A stretch of 64,000 nt of DNA from Pseudomonadota bacterium. GTDB lineage: Bacteria; Pseudomonadota; Alphaproteobacteria; Kiloniellales; JACOMY01. The stretch covers positions 91,977 through 155,976 of the forward strand of contig JAKOWB010000276.1 in the NCBI GenBank assembly GCA_029781795.1, written 5' to 3'. The notes under the pieces were generated by a model. The model was not told where the DNA came from and searched no databases. It saw nothing but the letters and a program-made list of their open reading frames with translations. Below, piece after piece: positions 51,247 to 60,564 of this stretch; position 1 is the first letter of the stretch; every line of letters starts with the position of its first letter. The position numbers and the translations under genes are program-made.

Positions 51247-52002
51247 TCACCCGGCGGTCAGCCCGCCGTCGACCGACTGCAGGCTGCCGGTGATGAAGCT
51301 GGCGCGCGGCGAGGCCAGGAAGCAGACCAGGCTGGCCACCTCCTCAGCTTCGCCGACCCGGCCCAGCGGATAGCTGCTGCCCTCGGCCGCCCAGGCGGCG
51401 GCGGGGTCGTCCATGCGCTCGAAGATCGCCTCGGTCAGCGGCGTGCGGATGGTGCCGGGGCAGACGGCGTTGACCCGCACGCCCTTGGGGCCGAGGTCGA
51501 GCGCCAGGCTCTTCGTCATTTGCCCCAGCGCGCCCTTGCTGAGGCCGTAGGCGAAGGAGTTGCGCTTGCCGATCTGCGCCTGGTCCGAGGCCATGATGAC
51601 GATGGCGCCGCCGCCATTCCGCACCAGCCGCGGCGCCGCGGCGCGCAGCGTGTTGATCGTGCCCATGAGGTTGATGTCGAGCACCAGTGCCAACTCGGCG
51701 TCGTCGACGTCCAGCACCGAGTTGAAGCGGTGGATACCCGCGTTGGCGAAGACCGCCGTGAGCGGCCCCAGCCGGCGCTCCAGCTTCTCCAGCGCGGCTT
51801 CCTGCTCGTCGCGGCGGCGCACGTCGCCCGGCAGAAAGAGCGCCCTGCCGTCCAGTTCCGCCTCGAGACGGCGGCCAGCAATCTCGTTGCTGTCGAAGAA
51901 TCCGACCGGACGCCCCTCGCGCACGAAGGCGTGGACCGCGGCCGCACCGATGCCGGTGCTGCCGCCGGTCACGAACACCGATCCCTCTGCAACCTCGGTC
52001 AT
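51247..52002 (-). CDS. SDR family oxidoreductase
   Basis: 251 residues, classical SDR. TGGSTGIG binds NAD(P), NAGIHRFNSV replaces the usual NNAG with FANAG, and YGLSKGALGQMTKSLAL carries catalytic Tyr and Lys. The C-terminal FITGSLQSVDGGLTAG is typical. No close functional subgroup is recognised. It is 53 bp downstream of the carbonic anhydrase start and divergent from the bufferin operon. Confidence 0.87.
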   Translation of the reverse strand: MTEVAEGSVFVTGGSTGIGAAAVHAFVREGRPVGFFDSNEIAGRRLEAELDGRALFLPGDVRRRDEQEAALEKLERRLGPLTAVFANAGIHRFNSVLDVDDAELALVLDINLMGTINTLRAAAPRLVRNGGGAIVIMASDQAQIGKRNSFAYGLSKGALGQMTKSLALDLGPKGVRVNAVCPGTIRTPLTEAIFERMDDPAAAWAAEGSSYPLGRVGEAEEVASLVCFLASPRASFITGSLQSVDGGLTAG

Positions 52003-52210
52003 GGGTTGATGGCCTGCTGCTGCTTGAGCTGAAGCCTACGCACGTATGTCGCAGCGCAGCAAGAGCGGGCAGCAAGGCCCGGCGACCCGCCTCACGCCGG
52101 CGCACGTGTCCGTGAGACCGGCTAACGACTGCGTGACAGGGGGCTGCGCCGGCACCGCGCGCGGGCGGAGCATAAGGGCCTCGATCCTTCCAACCACAAG
52201 GGGGAAGTCC

Positions 52211-52459
52211 ATGCGTACCACGATGCTTGCGGCCGCCGCGCTGATGGCGGCTACCGTCACCGTCGCCAGCCTGCCGGCGACGGCCGCCGAGATGGAAGCC
52301 TGCTACGGCGTCGCCAAGGCCGGCGGCAACGACTGCAAGGCGGGCAGCCACGACTGCGCCGGCCACTCCACTGTCGACCGCGACCCGGCGTCCTTCGTCA
52401 TGGTGCCGGCCGGCACCTGCGAGAAGCTGGTCGGCGGCAGCCTGACGCCCGGCAAGTAA
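52211..52459 (+). CDS. bufA1: Bufferin-type RiPP precursor (DUF2282), first copy
   Basis: 82 residues. The Sec signal peptide [20 protein letters not shown] ends near ATAA before EMEACYG. The mature part has four Cys in [17 protein letters not shown] and GTCEKL. This is the DUF2282/BufA1 pattern: the MNIO enzyme modifies Cys (to thiooxazole in characterised bufferins) and the exported product binds copper. The ATG has GGGGGAAG upstream. The copy at 52493 shares most of its core. The MNIO enzyme and partner follow in the same operon. Confidence 0.85.
   Translation: MRTTMLAAAALMAATVTVASLPATAAEMEACYGVAKAGGNDCKAGSHDCAGHSTVDRDPASFVMVPAGTCEKLVGGSLTPGK
52307..52363 (+). repeat. 57-bp direct repeat, copy A, in the bufferin core region
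   Basis: It encodes the central [19 protein letters not shown] segment. Copy B is at 52610-52666 in the next gene and differs at two positions by eye. This shows recent tandem duplication or gene conversion of the core. Confidence 0.85.
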
Positions 52460-52492
52460 GCCACCCGTACGAGACAACAGGGAGATTCCGAC

Positions 52493-52753
52493 ATGAAGAA
52501 CACCGTGCTCGTCGCCTCCGCCCTGGCGCTTTCCATGGCGCTCGGCGCCTGCGCCAAGCAGCAGGCCGCGACCCCGGCGCCACAGGCGGCCGCGATGGAG
52601 AAGTGCTTCGGCGTCGCCAAGGCCGGCGGCAACGACTGCAAGGCCGGCAGCCACGCCTGCGCCGGCATGTCGACGGTGGACGGCGACCCCGCCTCCTTCG
52701 TCGAACTGCCCGCCGGCACCTGCGGCAAGCTGGCCGGCGGCATCCCGGGCTGA
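52493..52753 (+). CDS. bufA1: Bufferin-type RiPP precursor (DUF2282), second copy with lipobox
   Basis: 86 residues. The leader MKNTVLVASALALSMALGAC ends in LGAC, a lipobox that would make Cys20 the lipidated N-terminus. A short Ala/Pro/Gln linker (AKQQAATPAPQAAA) follows, then the core with four Cys in EKCFG, NDCKAG, HACAG and GTCGKL. The first copy has an ordinary signal peptide. One modified product may therefore be soluble and the other membrane-tethered. It starts 33 bp after the first copy. Confidence 0.82.
   Translation: MKNTVLVASALALSMALGACAKQQAATPAPQAAAMEKCFGVAKAGGNDCKAGSHACAGMSTVDGDPASFVELPAGTCGKLAGGIPG
52610..52666 (+). repeat. 57-bp direct repeat, copy B
   Basis: Second copy of the bufferin core repeat at 52307-52363, with two differences by eye (one silent in the Ala-Gly region and one changing Asp to Ala before the third Cys). 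Confidence 0.85.
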
Positions 52754-52812
52754 GCCTGATCCTTGGTGCGGTCCCCTCCATCGCGCACCACCCGTGGCGG
52801 CCGGCCGGATCC

Positions 52813-53673
52813 ATGACGGGCCCGGCCGGCCGGCCGCGCGGCTGCGGCATCGCCCTGAAGCATCAGCACTATCGCGCGCTGGCAGAGACGCGCCCGCCCC
52901 TGTCCTGGGTCGAGGTGCACAGCGAGAACTACCTGGGCGGCGGCCGGCCCCTCGCCGCGCTGGAAGCGCAACGCGCGGAGCGGCCGGTCAGCCTGCACGG
53001 CGTCGGCCTCTCGCTCGGCAGCGCCGGGCCGCTGGACGCCACGCACCTCGCGCGGCTCGCCGCCCTGGTTCGCCGCATCGAGCCGGCACTGGTCTCCGAG
53101 CACCTCTCCTGGTCCATCGCCGGCGGCGCCTATCTCAACGACCTGCTGCCGCTGCCCTATACCGAGGAGGCGCTGGCGAACTTCTGCGCCCATGTCGGCG
53201 AGATGCAAGACGCGCTGGGCCGTCAGGTGCTGATCGAGAATCCCTCCAGCTACCTGACCTACGCGCACTCGACGATCCCGGAGTGGGAGTTCCTGGCCGC
53301 CGTGGTCGCCCGCAGCGGCTGCGGCCTGCTGCTCGACGTCAACAACATCCACGTCAGCGCCCACAACCACGGCTTCGATGCGCAGCGCTACCTTGCCGCG
53401 CTGCCGGCCGGCGCGGTGCAGGAGATCCACCTTGCCGGCCACGCGCGGCGCCAGGTCGGCGAGGCAGAGCTGCTGATCGACGACCACGGCTCTGCCGTGC
53501 CGCCGCCGGTCTGGGCGCTCTACGAGGCCGCGCTGGCGCACTGCGGCCCGGTGCCGACGCTGATCGAGTGGGACAGCAACGTCCCCGACCTGGCGGTGCT
53601 GCTGGCCGAGGCGGCGAAGGCCGAAGCGCGGCTGGGGCCGGTGGAGGCGAAGGCCCATGCCCTCGCTGGCTGA
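52813..53673 (+). CDS. bufB: MNIO enzyme, DUF692 family (BufB-type)
   Basis: 286 residues. All DUF692 metal-site blocks are present: EVHSENYLGG, SLHGVGLSLGS, VSEHLSW, LPLPYTEEAL, IENPSSYL, LLLDVNNIHVSAHNHGFDAQ, EIHLAGH and TLIEWDSNVP. The family is multinuclear non-haem iron-dependent and rearranges peptide Cys or other residues in RiPP pathways. It should act on the two upstream precursors. The ATG at 52813 precedes the conserved RPRGCGIALKH; 59 bp separate it from the second precursor stop. It overlaps the partner gene by 17 bp. Confidence 0.9.
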   Translation: MTGPAGRPRGCGIALKHQHYRALAETRPPLSWVEVHSENYLGGGRPLAALEAQRAERPVSLHGVGLSLGSAGPLDATHLARLAALVRRIEPALVSEHLSWSIAGGAYLNDLLPLPYTEEALANFCAHVGEMQDALGRQVLIENPSSYLTYAHSTIPEWEFLAAVVARSGCGLLLDVNNIHVSAHNHGFDAQRYLAALPAGAVQEIHLAGHARRQVGEAELLIDDHGSAVPPPVWALYEAALAHCGPVPTLIEWDSNVPDLAVLLAEAAKAEARLGPVEAKAHALAG

Positions 53674-54406
53674 GCTGCAGGCCGGCATGGCGGCCGCGAT
53701 CCTGCGGGGCGGGGCGGCGCCGGCCGGGATCGCCGCCGCACGCCTCGGCGTGCACCGCGCAACGACCCTCGGCACCCTGACCGAGGCGTTGGCCGATGCC
53801 TTTCCCGTGGTCGCGCTGCTGGTCGGCGAGCGCTTCTTCGCCCAGGCGGCGGCGCGCTTCGTTCCAGCCCATCCGCCGGCGGCGCCGCGCCTGGCCGAGT
53901 ATGGCGCGGCCTTTCCGGATTTCCTCGCCGCCTTCGCGCCGGCCCGGGGTCTGGCCTACCTCCCCGACGTCGCGCGGCTCGACTGGGCGGTGCACCGCGC
54001 CTACCACGCCGCCGACCGGGCGGCGCTGCGGGCCGAGCAGCTCGCCGCGCTGGACCCTGCCGCTTTCGGCGCGCTGCGGCTTGGCCTGCATCCCAGCGTC
54101 CAGCTTCTCGCTTCGCGTTTTCCGGTCGACCGCATCTGGCAGGCGCACCATGGCGAGGGCGAGCTTTCCGCCATCGACCTCTCGGCTTCAGTGGACTGCC
54201 GGCTGTTGGTGGACCGGGGACCGGGCGGCATCCGCCTGTTGCCGCTCGACGCCGGCGAACTGGCGCTGCTCCAGGCCTTCGGCACCGGCGGCAGCCTGGA
54301 CGAGGCGGCGGGCGCCGCCGCCGCGGTGGACGTGGATCTCGACCTGCCGGTCCTGCTGGCCCGGCATCTGGCGCGCGGCAGCTTCGCCGCCCTCGACCCG
54401 GACTGA
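53657..54406 (+). CDS. bufC: DUF2063-type MNIO partner protein (BufC-type)
   Basis: 249 residues. The DUF2063 N-terminal domain has LAELQAGMAAAILRGG and the HRATTLGTLTEALADAFPVV region; the C-terminal part (about 150-249) is less conserved and probably recognises the precursor leader. These proteins deliver the precursor to the MNIO enzyme. The start lies 17 bp inside the enzyme gene. No DoxX-like membrane gene follows, unlike many bufferin operons. Confidence 0.87.
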   Translation: MPSLAELQAGMAAAILRGGAAPAGIAAARLGVHRATTLGTLTEALADAFPVVALLVGERFFAQAAARFVPAHPPAAPRLAEYGAAFPDFLAAFAPARGLAYLPDVARLDWAVHRAYHAADRAALRAEQLAALDPAAFGALRLGLHPSVQLLASRFPVDRIWQAHHGEGELSAIDLSASVDCRLLVDRGPGGIRLLPLDAGELALLQAFGTGGSLDEAAGAAAAVDVDLDLPVLLARHLARGSFAALDPD

Positions 54407-54464
54407 CGAGGTTCTGGCCTCGCCACCGCGCCCTGCCCTAGGCTGGCGGAGGGCGAAGACGGCG

Positions 54465-55310
54465 ATGACAGCGCAAGAACGGACGACGACCGAAACAGCG
54501 ACGGCGGCCTGGATCAGGGCGAGCACGGCGGTGCTGGGCGCCCTCGACCGCCCGGAGCTGCCGCAGCGCCTGCTGGAGGCGCTGGCGGTGGTCGGACCCT
54601 TCGACCTTGCTTGCAGCTTCGTCTACCGCCCGAATGCGGCACCGATCCATGTGCACGACAGCTTCGCGGACCCGGCGCACCAGCAGGGACTGATCAACTA
54701 CACCAACAGCACCTACGTCCTGAATCCCTTCTACGGCGCCTACCTGCGCGGCCTGCGTACCGGCGCCTACCGCATGCGCGACCTGGCGCCCGATGCCTAT
54801 GCGCCCAGCGCGCTGGCCGAGACCTACCAGGCGCAGGCCAGCGGCAACGAGGAGATCGGCTACCTGACGCACGGCTGGCCGGCGGGCATGGAGGAGCTCT
54901 GCCTCGCCCTTGCGCTGGACGAGGGCGAGTGCGCGGAGATCTCGCTGTCCCGCCCCATCGCCAAGGGCTTCAGCGACGCCGACGTCGCCGCCTTCGACCG
55001 CATCGTCCCCTTCATCGCCGAGGCCTACCGCCGCTACTGGCAGGCCTCCCGCCCACGCCACCTCGCGGCGACCCGCGACAGCGGCGCCGATGCCGCCTTT
55101 GCCGGCTTCGGCGGCGACCTGCTCAGCCCGCGCGAGCGCGAGATCGCCCAGCTGCTGCTGCGCGGCCACTCCAGCCTGTCGATCAGCAGTCAGCTCGGCA
55201 TCTCCGGCACCACGGTGAAGACGCACCGCAAGAACCTCTACGCCAAGCTTGGCATCGCCACGCACTACGAGCTCTTCTCGTGCTTCCTGGATTCATTGCG
55301 CAAGCGATAG
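54465..55310 (+). CDS. LuxR-family transcriptional regulator
   Basis: 281 residues. The N-terminal two thirds (about 20-190) is an uncharacterised sensor-like region (AAWIRASTAVLGALDRPELP, NYTNSTYVLNPFYGAYLRGL). The LuxR HTH is at about 215-281 (LLSPREREIAQLLLRGHSSL followed by SISSQLGISGTTVKTHRKNL). No receiver domain is present. It starts 58 bp after bufC in the same direction and may regulate the bufferin operon, or the PLP enzyme gene that follows after 90 bp. Confidence 0.87.
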   Translation: MTAQERTTTETATAAWIRASTAVLGALDRPELPQRLLEALAVVGPFDLACSFVYRPNAAPIHVHDSFADPAHQQGLINYTNSTYVLNPFYGAYLRGLRTGAYRMRDLAPDAYAPSALAETYQAQASGNEEIGYLTHGWPAGMEELCLALALDEGECAEISLSRPIAKGFSDADVAAFDRIVPFIAEAYRRYWQASRPRHLAATRDSGADAAFAGFGGDLLSPREREIAQLLLRGHSSLSISSQLGISGTTVKTHRKNLYAKLGIATHYELFSCFLDSLRKR

Positions 55311-55400
55311 GGCGCCTCCTCCCCCGGTAGGATGGAGCGCCCGGCCGCCGGCGCGCTAGGAGAAGGCAGGCAAGAGCAAAATCCGCGAGGAGACGCCGCC

Positions 55401-56633
55401 ATGACCGCCTTCCCCATTGCGCTGGTACGCCAGCAGTTTCCCGCCCTGGCGGACAGCGCCGCCTTCCTCGACAATCCCGCCGGCACGCAGGTGCCGCGCC
55501 AGGTCATCGAGGCGGTGAGCAGCGCCCTGGCCGGCGCGGCCAGCAACCTGGGCGGCGCCTTCGAGGCCTCGCGCCGGGCCGATGCGATCTACGATGCGGC
55601 GCACGACGCGATGGCCGATCTGCTGGGCGCCGCGTCGGGCCGCGAGATCGTCATCGGCCAGTCCATGTCGATGCTGACCTTCCAGATCTCGCGCTCGCTC
55701 GGCCGCGGCTGGCAGCCCGGCGACGAGGTCATCGTCACGCGCATGGATCATGAGGGCAACGTCTCCCCCTGGCTGCGGCTGGCCGAGGAGCGCGGCCTGA
55801 CCGTGCGCTGGCTGCCCTTCAATCGCGAGACCTGGCGCATCGAGCCGGAGGACCTGAAGCCGCTGCTGAACGAGCGCACGCGGCTGCTGGCGCTGAACTA
55901 TGCCAGCAACCTGACCGGCTCGATCAACGACGTGGCGGCGCTGACGGCGCTGGCCAAGGCGGCGGGCGCGCTGGTCTATGTCGACGCGGTGCAGTTCGCG
56001 CCGCACGGTCTGGTCGACGTCGGCGCGCTGGGCTGCGATTTCCTTGTCTGCTCGGCCTACAAGTTCTTCGGCCCGCACCTCGGCGTGCTGTGGGGCCGCG
56101 AGGCCATCCTGGCCGACCTCTACCCCTATGCCGTGCGCTGCGCGCCGCAGGAGCTGCCGGGCCGGCACGAGATCGGCACGCCGCAGACCGAGCTCTTCGC
56201 CGGCCTCGTGGCCGCCGCCGACTACCTGGCTTGGCTCGGCGCCGAGACCGGCAGCGGCGGCACGCGGCGCCAGAGGATCGCCGGCGCCTACGCCGCCGCC
56301 ACGGCCTACGAAATGCCGCTGGCGCAGGACCTGATCGACGGGCTGCGCGCCATCCCCGGTCTCAAGGTGCAGGGCATCACCAACTCCAACCGGCTGCACC
56401 AGCGCGTGCCGACCGTGTCCGTCGTCCACCCGGACCACAGCAACAAGGCGCTGGCCAAGGCGCTGGGCGGCCAGGGCATCAACGTCTGGTCGGGCCACAA
56501 CTACGCGCTGGAGGTGGCGCGCCACCTGGGCCTCGACGAGGCCGAGGGCGTGCTGCGCATCGGCCTTGCGCACTACAACACCGCGGGCGAGGTCGAGCGC
56601 ATCGTCGGCGCGCTCAAGGGGCTGATGAAGTAG
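55401..56633 (+). CDS. Cysteine desulfurase-like PLP-dependent aminotransferase (class V)
   Basis: 410 residues. The internal aldimine Lys is in CSAYKFFGPHLGVLWG, and GQSMSMLTFQISRSLGRGW and VTRMDHEGNVSPWLRLAEER are typical of the TIGR01976-like cysteine desulfurase-related group. The DHEGN block replaces the EHHAN of NifS/SufS. No conserved catalytic Cys loop is evident near the C-terminus, so true desulfurase activity is uncertain. The ATG is taken with GCGAGGAG 7 bp upstream. It converges with the phosphatase gene. Confidence 0.87.
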   Translation: MTAFPIALVRQQFPALADSAAFLDNPAGTQVPRQVIEAVSSALAGAASNLGGAFEASRRADAIYDAAHDAMADLLGAASGREIVIGQSMSMLTFQISRSLGRGWQPGDEVIVTRMDHEGNVSPWLRLAEERGLTVRWLPFNRETWRIEPEDLKPLLNERTRLLALNYASNLTGSINDVAALTALAKAAGALVYVDAVQFAPHGLVDVGALGCDFLVCSAYKFFGPHLGVLWGREAILADLYPYAVRCAPQELPGRHEIGTPQTELFAGLVAAADYLAWLGAETGSGGTRRQRIAGAYAAATAYEMPLAQDLIDGLRAIPGLKVQGITNSNRLHQRVPTVSVVHPDHSNKALAKALGGQGINVWSGHNYALEVARHLGLDEAEGVLRIGLAHYNTAGEVERIVGALKGLMK

Positions 56634-56651
56634 CGGGGAGCGCCGGCGCCG

Positions 56652-57431
56652 CTATCGTCCGAGCAGCGCCAGCGCCTCGGCGTGCAGCGCCGGGTCGCCG
56701 GCGGCCAGCACCTGGCCCTTCCAGTCGAGGTCGATCGGCCTGCCGGCCCAGTCGGTGACCAGGCCGCCAGCGCCGCGGATCACCGGCTCCAGCGGCAGGA
56801 TGTCGTAGACGTCCATCGAGCAGTCGATCGACAAGTCGATGCGGCCGGAGGCGAGCTGCATGTAGGCATAGCAGCTCCCGCCATAGACCGCCCAGCTTAC
56901 CTGCTGGCGCAGGCGCTGGTAGCGCGCCCACTCCTCCGGCGCGAAGAAGTCCGGGCTGCTGCTGCTCATCATCGCCGCGGCCAGCGGCGCGCCCCGGCGG
57001 CTGCGCACGGCACGGCCGTTGAGGCGGCTCGGCAGGCCCTCGCCGCCGACCCAGCGCTCGCGCGTCACCGGATGGTCGGCGACGCCGACCAGCGGGCGGC
57101 CGCCGCGCGCCAGGCCGATCAGCGTGCCGAACACCGGGATGCCGGCGATGAAGGGCCCGGTGCCGTCGATCGGATCGATCACCCAGACGTGCTCGGCGCC
57201 GCGGTCCTGGCTGCCGAACTCCTCGCCCTGGATGCCGTGGCGCGGATAGCGCTGGCCGATCATCTCGCGCAGGCGCTGCTCCACCGCCTTGTCGAGGGCG
57301 GTCACCGGGCTCTTGTCGGCCTTGGACTCGACCTGCGGCGGCCGGCTCAGCGCCTCGGCCAGGATGGCGCGGCCGGCATCGGCCAGCTCCTCGGCGAAGC
57401 GGACCAGGTCTTCGACCTGCTCGGTACTCAT
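56652..57431 (-). CDS. Inositol-monophosphatase-family phosphatase (HisN-like)
   Basis: 259 residues. Metal-binding motifs are GEEFG, WVIDPIDGTGPFIAGIP, and the C-terminal MDVYDILPLEPVIRGAGG. ADKSPVTALDKAVEQRLREM is the N-terminal signature. The FIAGIPVFGT wording matches the HisN/histidinol-phosphatase-like subgroup better than SuhB. It lies 11 bp downstream of the ABC ATPase gene and may be co-transcribed with the amino acid transporter. Confidence 0.88.
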   Translation of the reverse strand: MSTEQVEDLVRFAEELADAGRAILAEALSRPPQVESKADKSPVTALDKAVEQRLREMIGQRYPRHGIQGEEFGSQDRGAEHVWVIDPIDGTGPFIAGIPVFGTLIGLARGGRPLVGVADHPVTRERWVGGEGLPSRLNGRAVRSRRGAPLAAAMMSSSSPDFFAPEEWARYQRLRQQVSWAVYGGSCYAYMQLASGRIDLSIDCSMDVYDILPLEPVIRGAGGLVTDWAGRPIDLDWKGQVLAAGDPALHAEALALLGR

Positions 57432-57442
57432 GGGAGACTCTC

Positions 57443-58186
57443 CTAGTGCTGCAGGATCTGGCTGAGGAAAAGACGCGTGCGCTCGTGCCGCGGGTCGGCG
57501 AAGAACTCCGCCGGCGGCGCCTCCTCGACGATACGGCCGTGATCCATGAAGACCACGCGGTCGGCGACCTGGCGGGCAAAGCCCATCTCGTGCGTGACGC
57601 AGATCATGGTCATGCCCTCGCGCGCCAGCTCGACCATGACGTCCAGCACCTCCTTGATCATTTCGGGGTCGAGCGCCGAGGTCGGCTCGTCGAACAGCAT
57701 GATGCGCGGCTCGACGCAGAGCGCGCGGGCGATGGCGACGCGCTGCTGCTGCCCGCCGGAAAGCTGCGCCGGGTACTTGCCGGCCTGTTCGGGGATGCGC
57801 ACGCGCTCCAGCAGGGCCAGCGCCTTGGCGCGCGCTGCCGCCTTGTCCTGCTTCTGCACCAGGCGCGGCGCCAGCATCAGGTTCTGCAGCACCGTGAGGT
57901 GCGGGAAGAGGTTGAACTGCTGGAACACCATGCCCACCGCGCCGCGCAGGATGAGCTGGTCGGACTTGCCGCCGGTGAGCGCCCGGCCCTCGATCTCGAT
58001 GCGGCCGCTGTCGTGCCGCTCCAGCCGGTTGACGCAGCGGATCATGGTCGACTTGCCGGACCCCGAGGGCCCGCAGACCACGATGCGCTCGCCGCGCGCC
58101 ACGCTCAGCGAGACGTCGCTGAGCGCCTGGAAGCTGCCGAAGCGCTTGCCAACCTGCTCCAGCCGGATCGCCGGGATCTCGCCCAT
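57443..58186 (-). CDS. Polar amino acid ABC transporter ATP-binding protein
   Basis: 247 residues. Walker [11 protein letters not shown]-loop [17 protein letters not shown], signature [15 protein letters not shown], Walker [16 protein letters not shown] and the switch His in [11 protein letters not shown] are all present. It is the GlnQ/HisP type. It is encoded after two permeases and a binding protein, completing the transporter, unlike the ATPase-less locus at 10-15 kb. Confidence 0.95.
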   Translation of the reverse strand: MGEIPAIRLEQVGKRFGSFQALSDVSLSVARGERIVVCGPSGSGKSTMIRCVNRLERHDSGRIEIEGRALTGGKSDQLILRGAVGMVFQQFNLFPHLTVLQNLMLAPRLVQKQDKAAARAKALALLERVRIPEQAGKYPAQLSGGQQQRVAIARALCVEPRIMLFDEPTSALDPEMIKEVLDVMVELAREGMTMICVTHEMGFARQVADRVVFMDHGRIVEEAPPAEFFADPRHERTRLFLSQILQH

Positions 58187-58200
58187 CGCCCGCTCTCCCT

Positions 58201-58893
58201 TCAGCTTCTGCGCAGCGGCCGGTTCAGCCGCCGCTCGACCAGCGCCAGCAGGCGCTGGATGATCCAGGTCATGGCCAGATAGACGATGGCGGCCGAGATG
58301 AAGATCTCGTAGGGCGCGAAGGTCTTGGCGACGATGTTGCGGGCGACGCCGGTGACGTCGAGCAGCGTGATGGTGCTGGCCAGCGCCGTGCCCTTCAGCA
58401 GGCTGATCAGGTCGTTGCCGTAGGCCGGCAGCGACAGGCGCAGCGCGATCGGCGCCACGATATGGCGCAGCCGCTGCCAGCGGGACAGGCCGAGCGCCCA
58501 GCCGGCCTCGGACAGGCCCTTCTCGACGCCCTGCACGCCGCCGCGGAAGATCTCGCCGGTGTAGGCGCCGGTGTTCAGCGCGAAGGCCAGGATGGCGCAC
58601 CAGTAGGGTTCGCGCAGGAAGGTCCAAAGGAAGGATTCGCGCACGAAGGGGAACTGCGCCAGGCCGTAGTAGATGATGAAGATCTGCACCAGCAGCGGCG
58701 TGCCGCGGAACAGCGTGACGTAGAGCCAGGCCGGCCAGGTCAGCAGGCGGCTGCCCGACAGCCGCGCCGCGCAGGTCAGCACGCCGAGCAGCGTGCCGGC
58801 CGCGGCCGAGATCAGCAGGAGCTGCAGGGTCAGCCAGAGGCCGTCCAGCAGCCGCGGCACCGAATCGAGGATCAGCGCGAGGTCGAAGCTCAT
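58201..58893 (-). CDS. Polar amino acid ABC transporter permease
   Basis: 230 residues with about five helices and the HisM/HisQ segment [20 protein letters not shown] and [18 protein letters not shown] (EAA loop). It is followed 14 bp later by the ATPase gene. The start overlaps the preceding permease stop by 4 bp. Confidence 0.93.
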   Translation of the reverse strand: MSFDLALILDSVPRLLDGLWLTLQLLLISAAAGTLLGVLTCAARLSGSRLLTWPAWLYVTLFRGTPLLVQIFIIYYGLAQFPFVRESFLWTFLREPYWCAILAFALNTGAYTGEIFRGGVQGVEKGLSEAGWALGLSRWQRLRHIVAPIALRLSLPAYGNDLISLLKGTALASTITLLDVTGVARNIVAKTFAPYEIFISAAIVYLAMTWIIQRLLALVERRLNRPLRRS

Positions 58894-59585
58894 GCCCGCC
58901 CCCGCAGCGGCCGGGCGGCGCGCCGCTCCAGCAGCGCCACCGCCAGCGAGATGAGGTTGGTGAAGCCGAGATAGACCACCCCGACCATGGCGTACATGAC
59001 GAAGGGCTCGCTGGTGACCGAGGTCGCGATCTTCGCCGTGTACATGATCTCCTCCAGCCCGATGACGGAGATCAGCGCGGTGTCCTTCATCAGCGACAGC
59101 ATGTGGTTGCCGAAGGTCGGCAGGGCGAGCCGCCACATCTGCGGCAGGCGGATCCAGAAGAAGATCTGCCAGGTGCCGAGGCCGAGGGCGCGGCCGGCCT
59201 CGACCTGCCCCGGGCTGACGCCGAGGAAGGCGCCACGGAAGGTCTCGGTGGCGTAGGCGCCGACGATCAGGCCCAGCGCCAGGGACCCGGCCCAGAAGGG
59301 CGGAATGTCGAGGAACTGCACCTCGGGGTCGAGCCAGCGGCCGAACGCCGTCAGCGTCAGCGCCGAGCCGAAGTAGACGATCAGCAGGATGAGGATCTCG
59401 GGCGTGCCGCGGAACACCGTGGTATAGGCCGCGGCGAGCCAGCGCAGCAGCCGGCTGTTCGACAGCTTGGCGGCGGCCCCGGCCAGGCCGATCAGCACGG
59501 TCAGGATCAGCGAGACGAGGAAGATTTCCAGCACCACCAGGGCGCTGGCGGCGAAGGCCTCGGTCCACTCCAGCGCCAGGTCCAT
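58890..59585 (-). CDS. Polar amino acid ABC transporter permease
   Basis: 231 residues with [20 protein letters not shown] and the EAA loop [20 protein letters not shown]. It pairs with the following permease as a HisQM-type heterodimer and lies 63 bp after the binding-protein gene. Confidence 0.93.
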   Translation of the reverse strand: MDLALEWTEAFAASALVVLEIFLVSLILTVLIGLAGAAAKLSNSRLLRWLAAAYTTVFRGTPEILILLIVYFGSALTLTAFGRWLDPEVQFLDIPPFWAGSLALGLIVGAYATETFRGAFLGVSPGQVEAGRALGLGTWQIFFWIRLPQMWRLALPTFGNHMLSLMKDTALISVIGLEEIMYTAKIATSVTSEPFVMYAMVGVVYLGFTNLISLAVALLERRAARPLRGRA

Positions 59586-59648
59586 CGTCCCCCTCCGCAG
59601 CGGCGCGGCGGCGCCCCCCGGGGCCGCCGCGCCTTCGCCTGGCGGTGG

Positions 59649-60458
59649 CTAGTTCGCGCCCTTCCAGTCGGTCGGGTTGATGTCGAAGGGGAAGTAGCGG
59701 TGCGAGAACTGGCTGAGCGAGCCGTCCTTGATCATGGCGACCAGCGCGTCGTCGATGCGCTGCAGCAGCGCCGGGCTGTCCTTGCGCAGGCCGATGCCGA
59801 CGCCGATGCCGAAGAACTCCTCGTCGGTGATCTGCGGGCCCACGGTCTCGAAGCCCTCGCCGTCGGGCTTGGAGAGGAACACGAGGTAGGCCTTCATGGG
59901 ATTGGTCATGATGGCGTCGACCCGGCCGGCCTTGAGGTCCAGGTACATGGCCTCGTTGCTGTCGTAGGGCACGATGTCGGCGCTCGGCATCTTGGCCTGG
60001 ATCCAGGTGTCGTAGGTGCTGGAGCGCTCGATGCCGATCTTCACGCCCTCGAAGCCCGCGGCATTGATCGAGCCGTCGGCGTTGAAGAACTGCAGATGGC
60101 GGTCCTTGGCGCCGATGAACTGGCCGATGGAGACGCGATAGGGCACCGAGAAGTCGATCTTCTCGCGCCGCTTCTCGGTAATCGACATGGAGGCGACGAT
60201 CAGGTCGAACTTGTTGGCCAGCAGGGCCGGGATCATGCCGTCCCATTCCTGGCAGACGAACTCGATCTCCGCGCCGATGCGCTTGCCCACCTCGTTGGCG
60301 ACGTCGACGTCGTAGCCTTTCAGCGTCCCGTCGGCCTCGCGGTAGTTGAAGGGGAAGTAGGTGCACTCGGTGCCCACGCGCAGCGTCTCGGCGCTGGCGG
60401 GGACGGCCGCGGCCAGGCCGGCGGCGATGGCAAGGGGCAGCATGAAGCGCTTCAGCAT
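59649..60458 (-). CDS. Polar amino acid ABC transporter substrate-binding protein
   Basis: 269 residues from MLKRFMLPLAIAAGLAAAVP, a Sec signal peptide cleaved after SASA/ASAE. The mature part has TECTYFPFNYREADGTLKGY, DVDVANEVGKRIG and KAGRVDAIMTNPMKAYLVF, the layout of lysine/arginine/ornithine-histidine binding proteins. First gene of the transporter operon. An open frame extends 24 codons further without function. Confidence 0.93.
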   Translation of the reverse strand: MLKRFMLPLAIAAGLAAAVPASAETLRVGTECTYFPFNYREADGTLKGYDVDVANEVGKRIGAEIEFVCQEWDGMIPALLANKFDLIVASMSITEKRREKIDFSVPYRVSIGQFIGAKDRHLQFFNADGSINAAGFEGVKIGIERSSTYDTWIQAKMPSADIVPYDSNEAMYLDLKAGRVDAIMTNPMKAYLVFLSKPDGEGFETVGPQITDEEFFGIGVGIGLRKDSPALLQRIDDALVAMIKDGSLSQFSHRYFPFDINPTDWKGAN

Positions 60459-60564
60459 GTCGGTCTCCCCGTGGCTGTCGTGCGGGGCGCGGATCGCCCA
60501 CCGGTTCGAGAGTGCGGGCAGCCCCGCCAACTCGCCATCCTCCCAAGGGAGGAGGCCACGGGTG

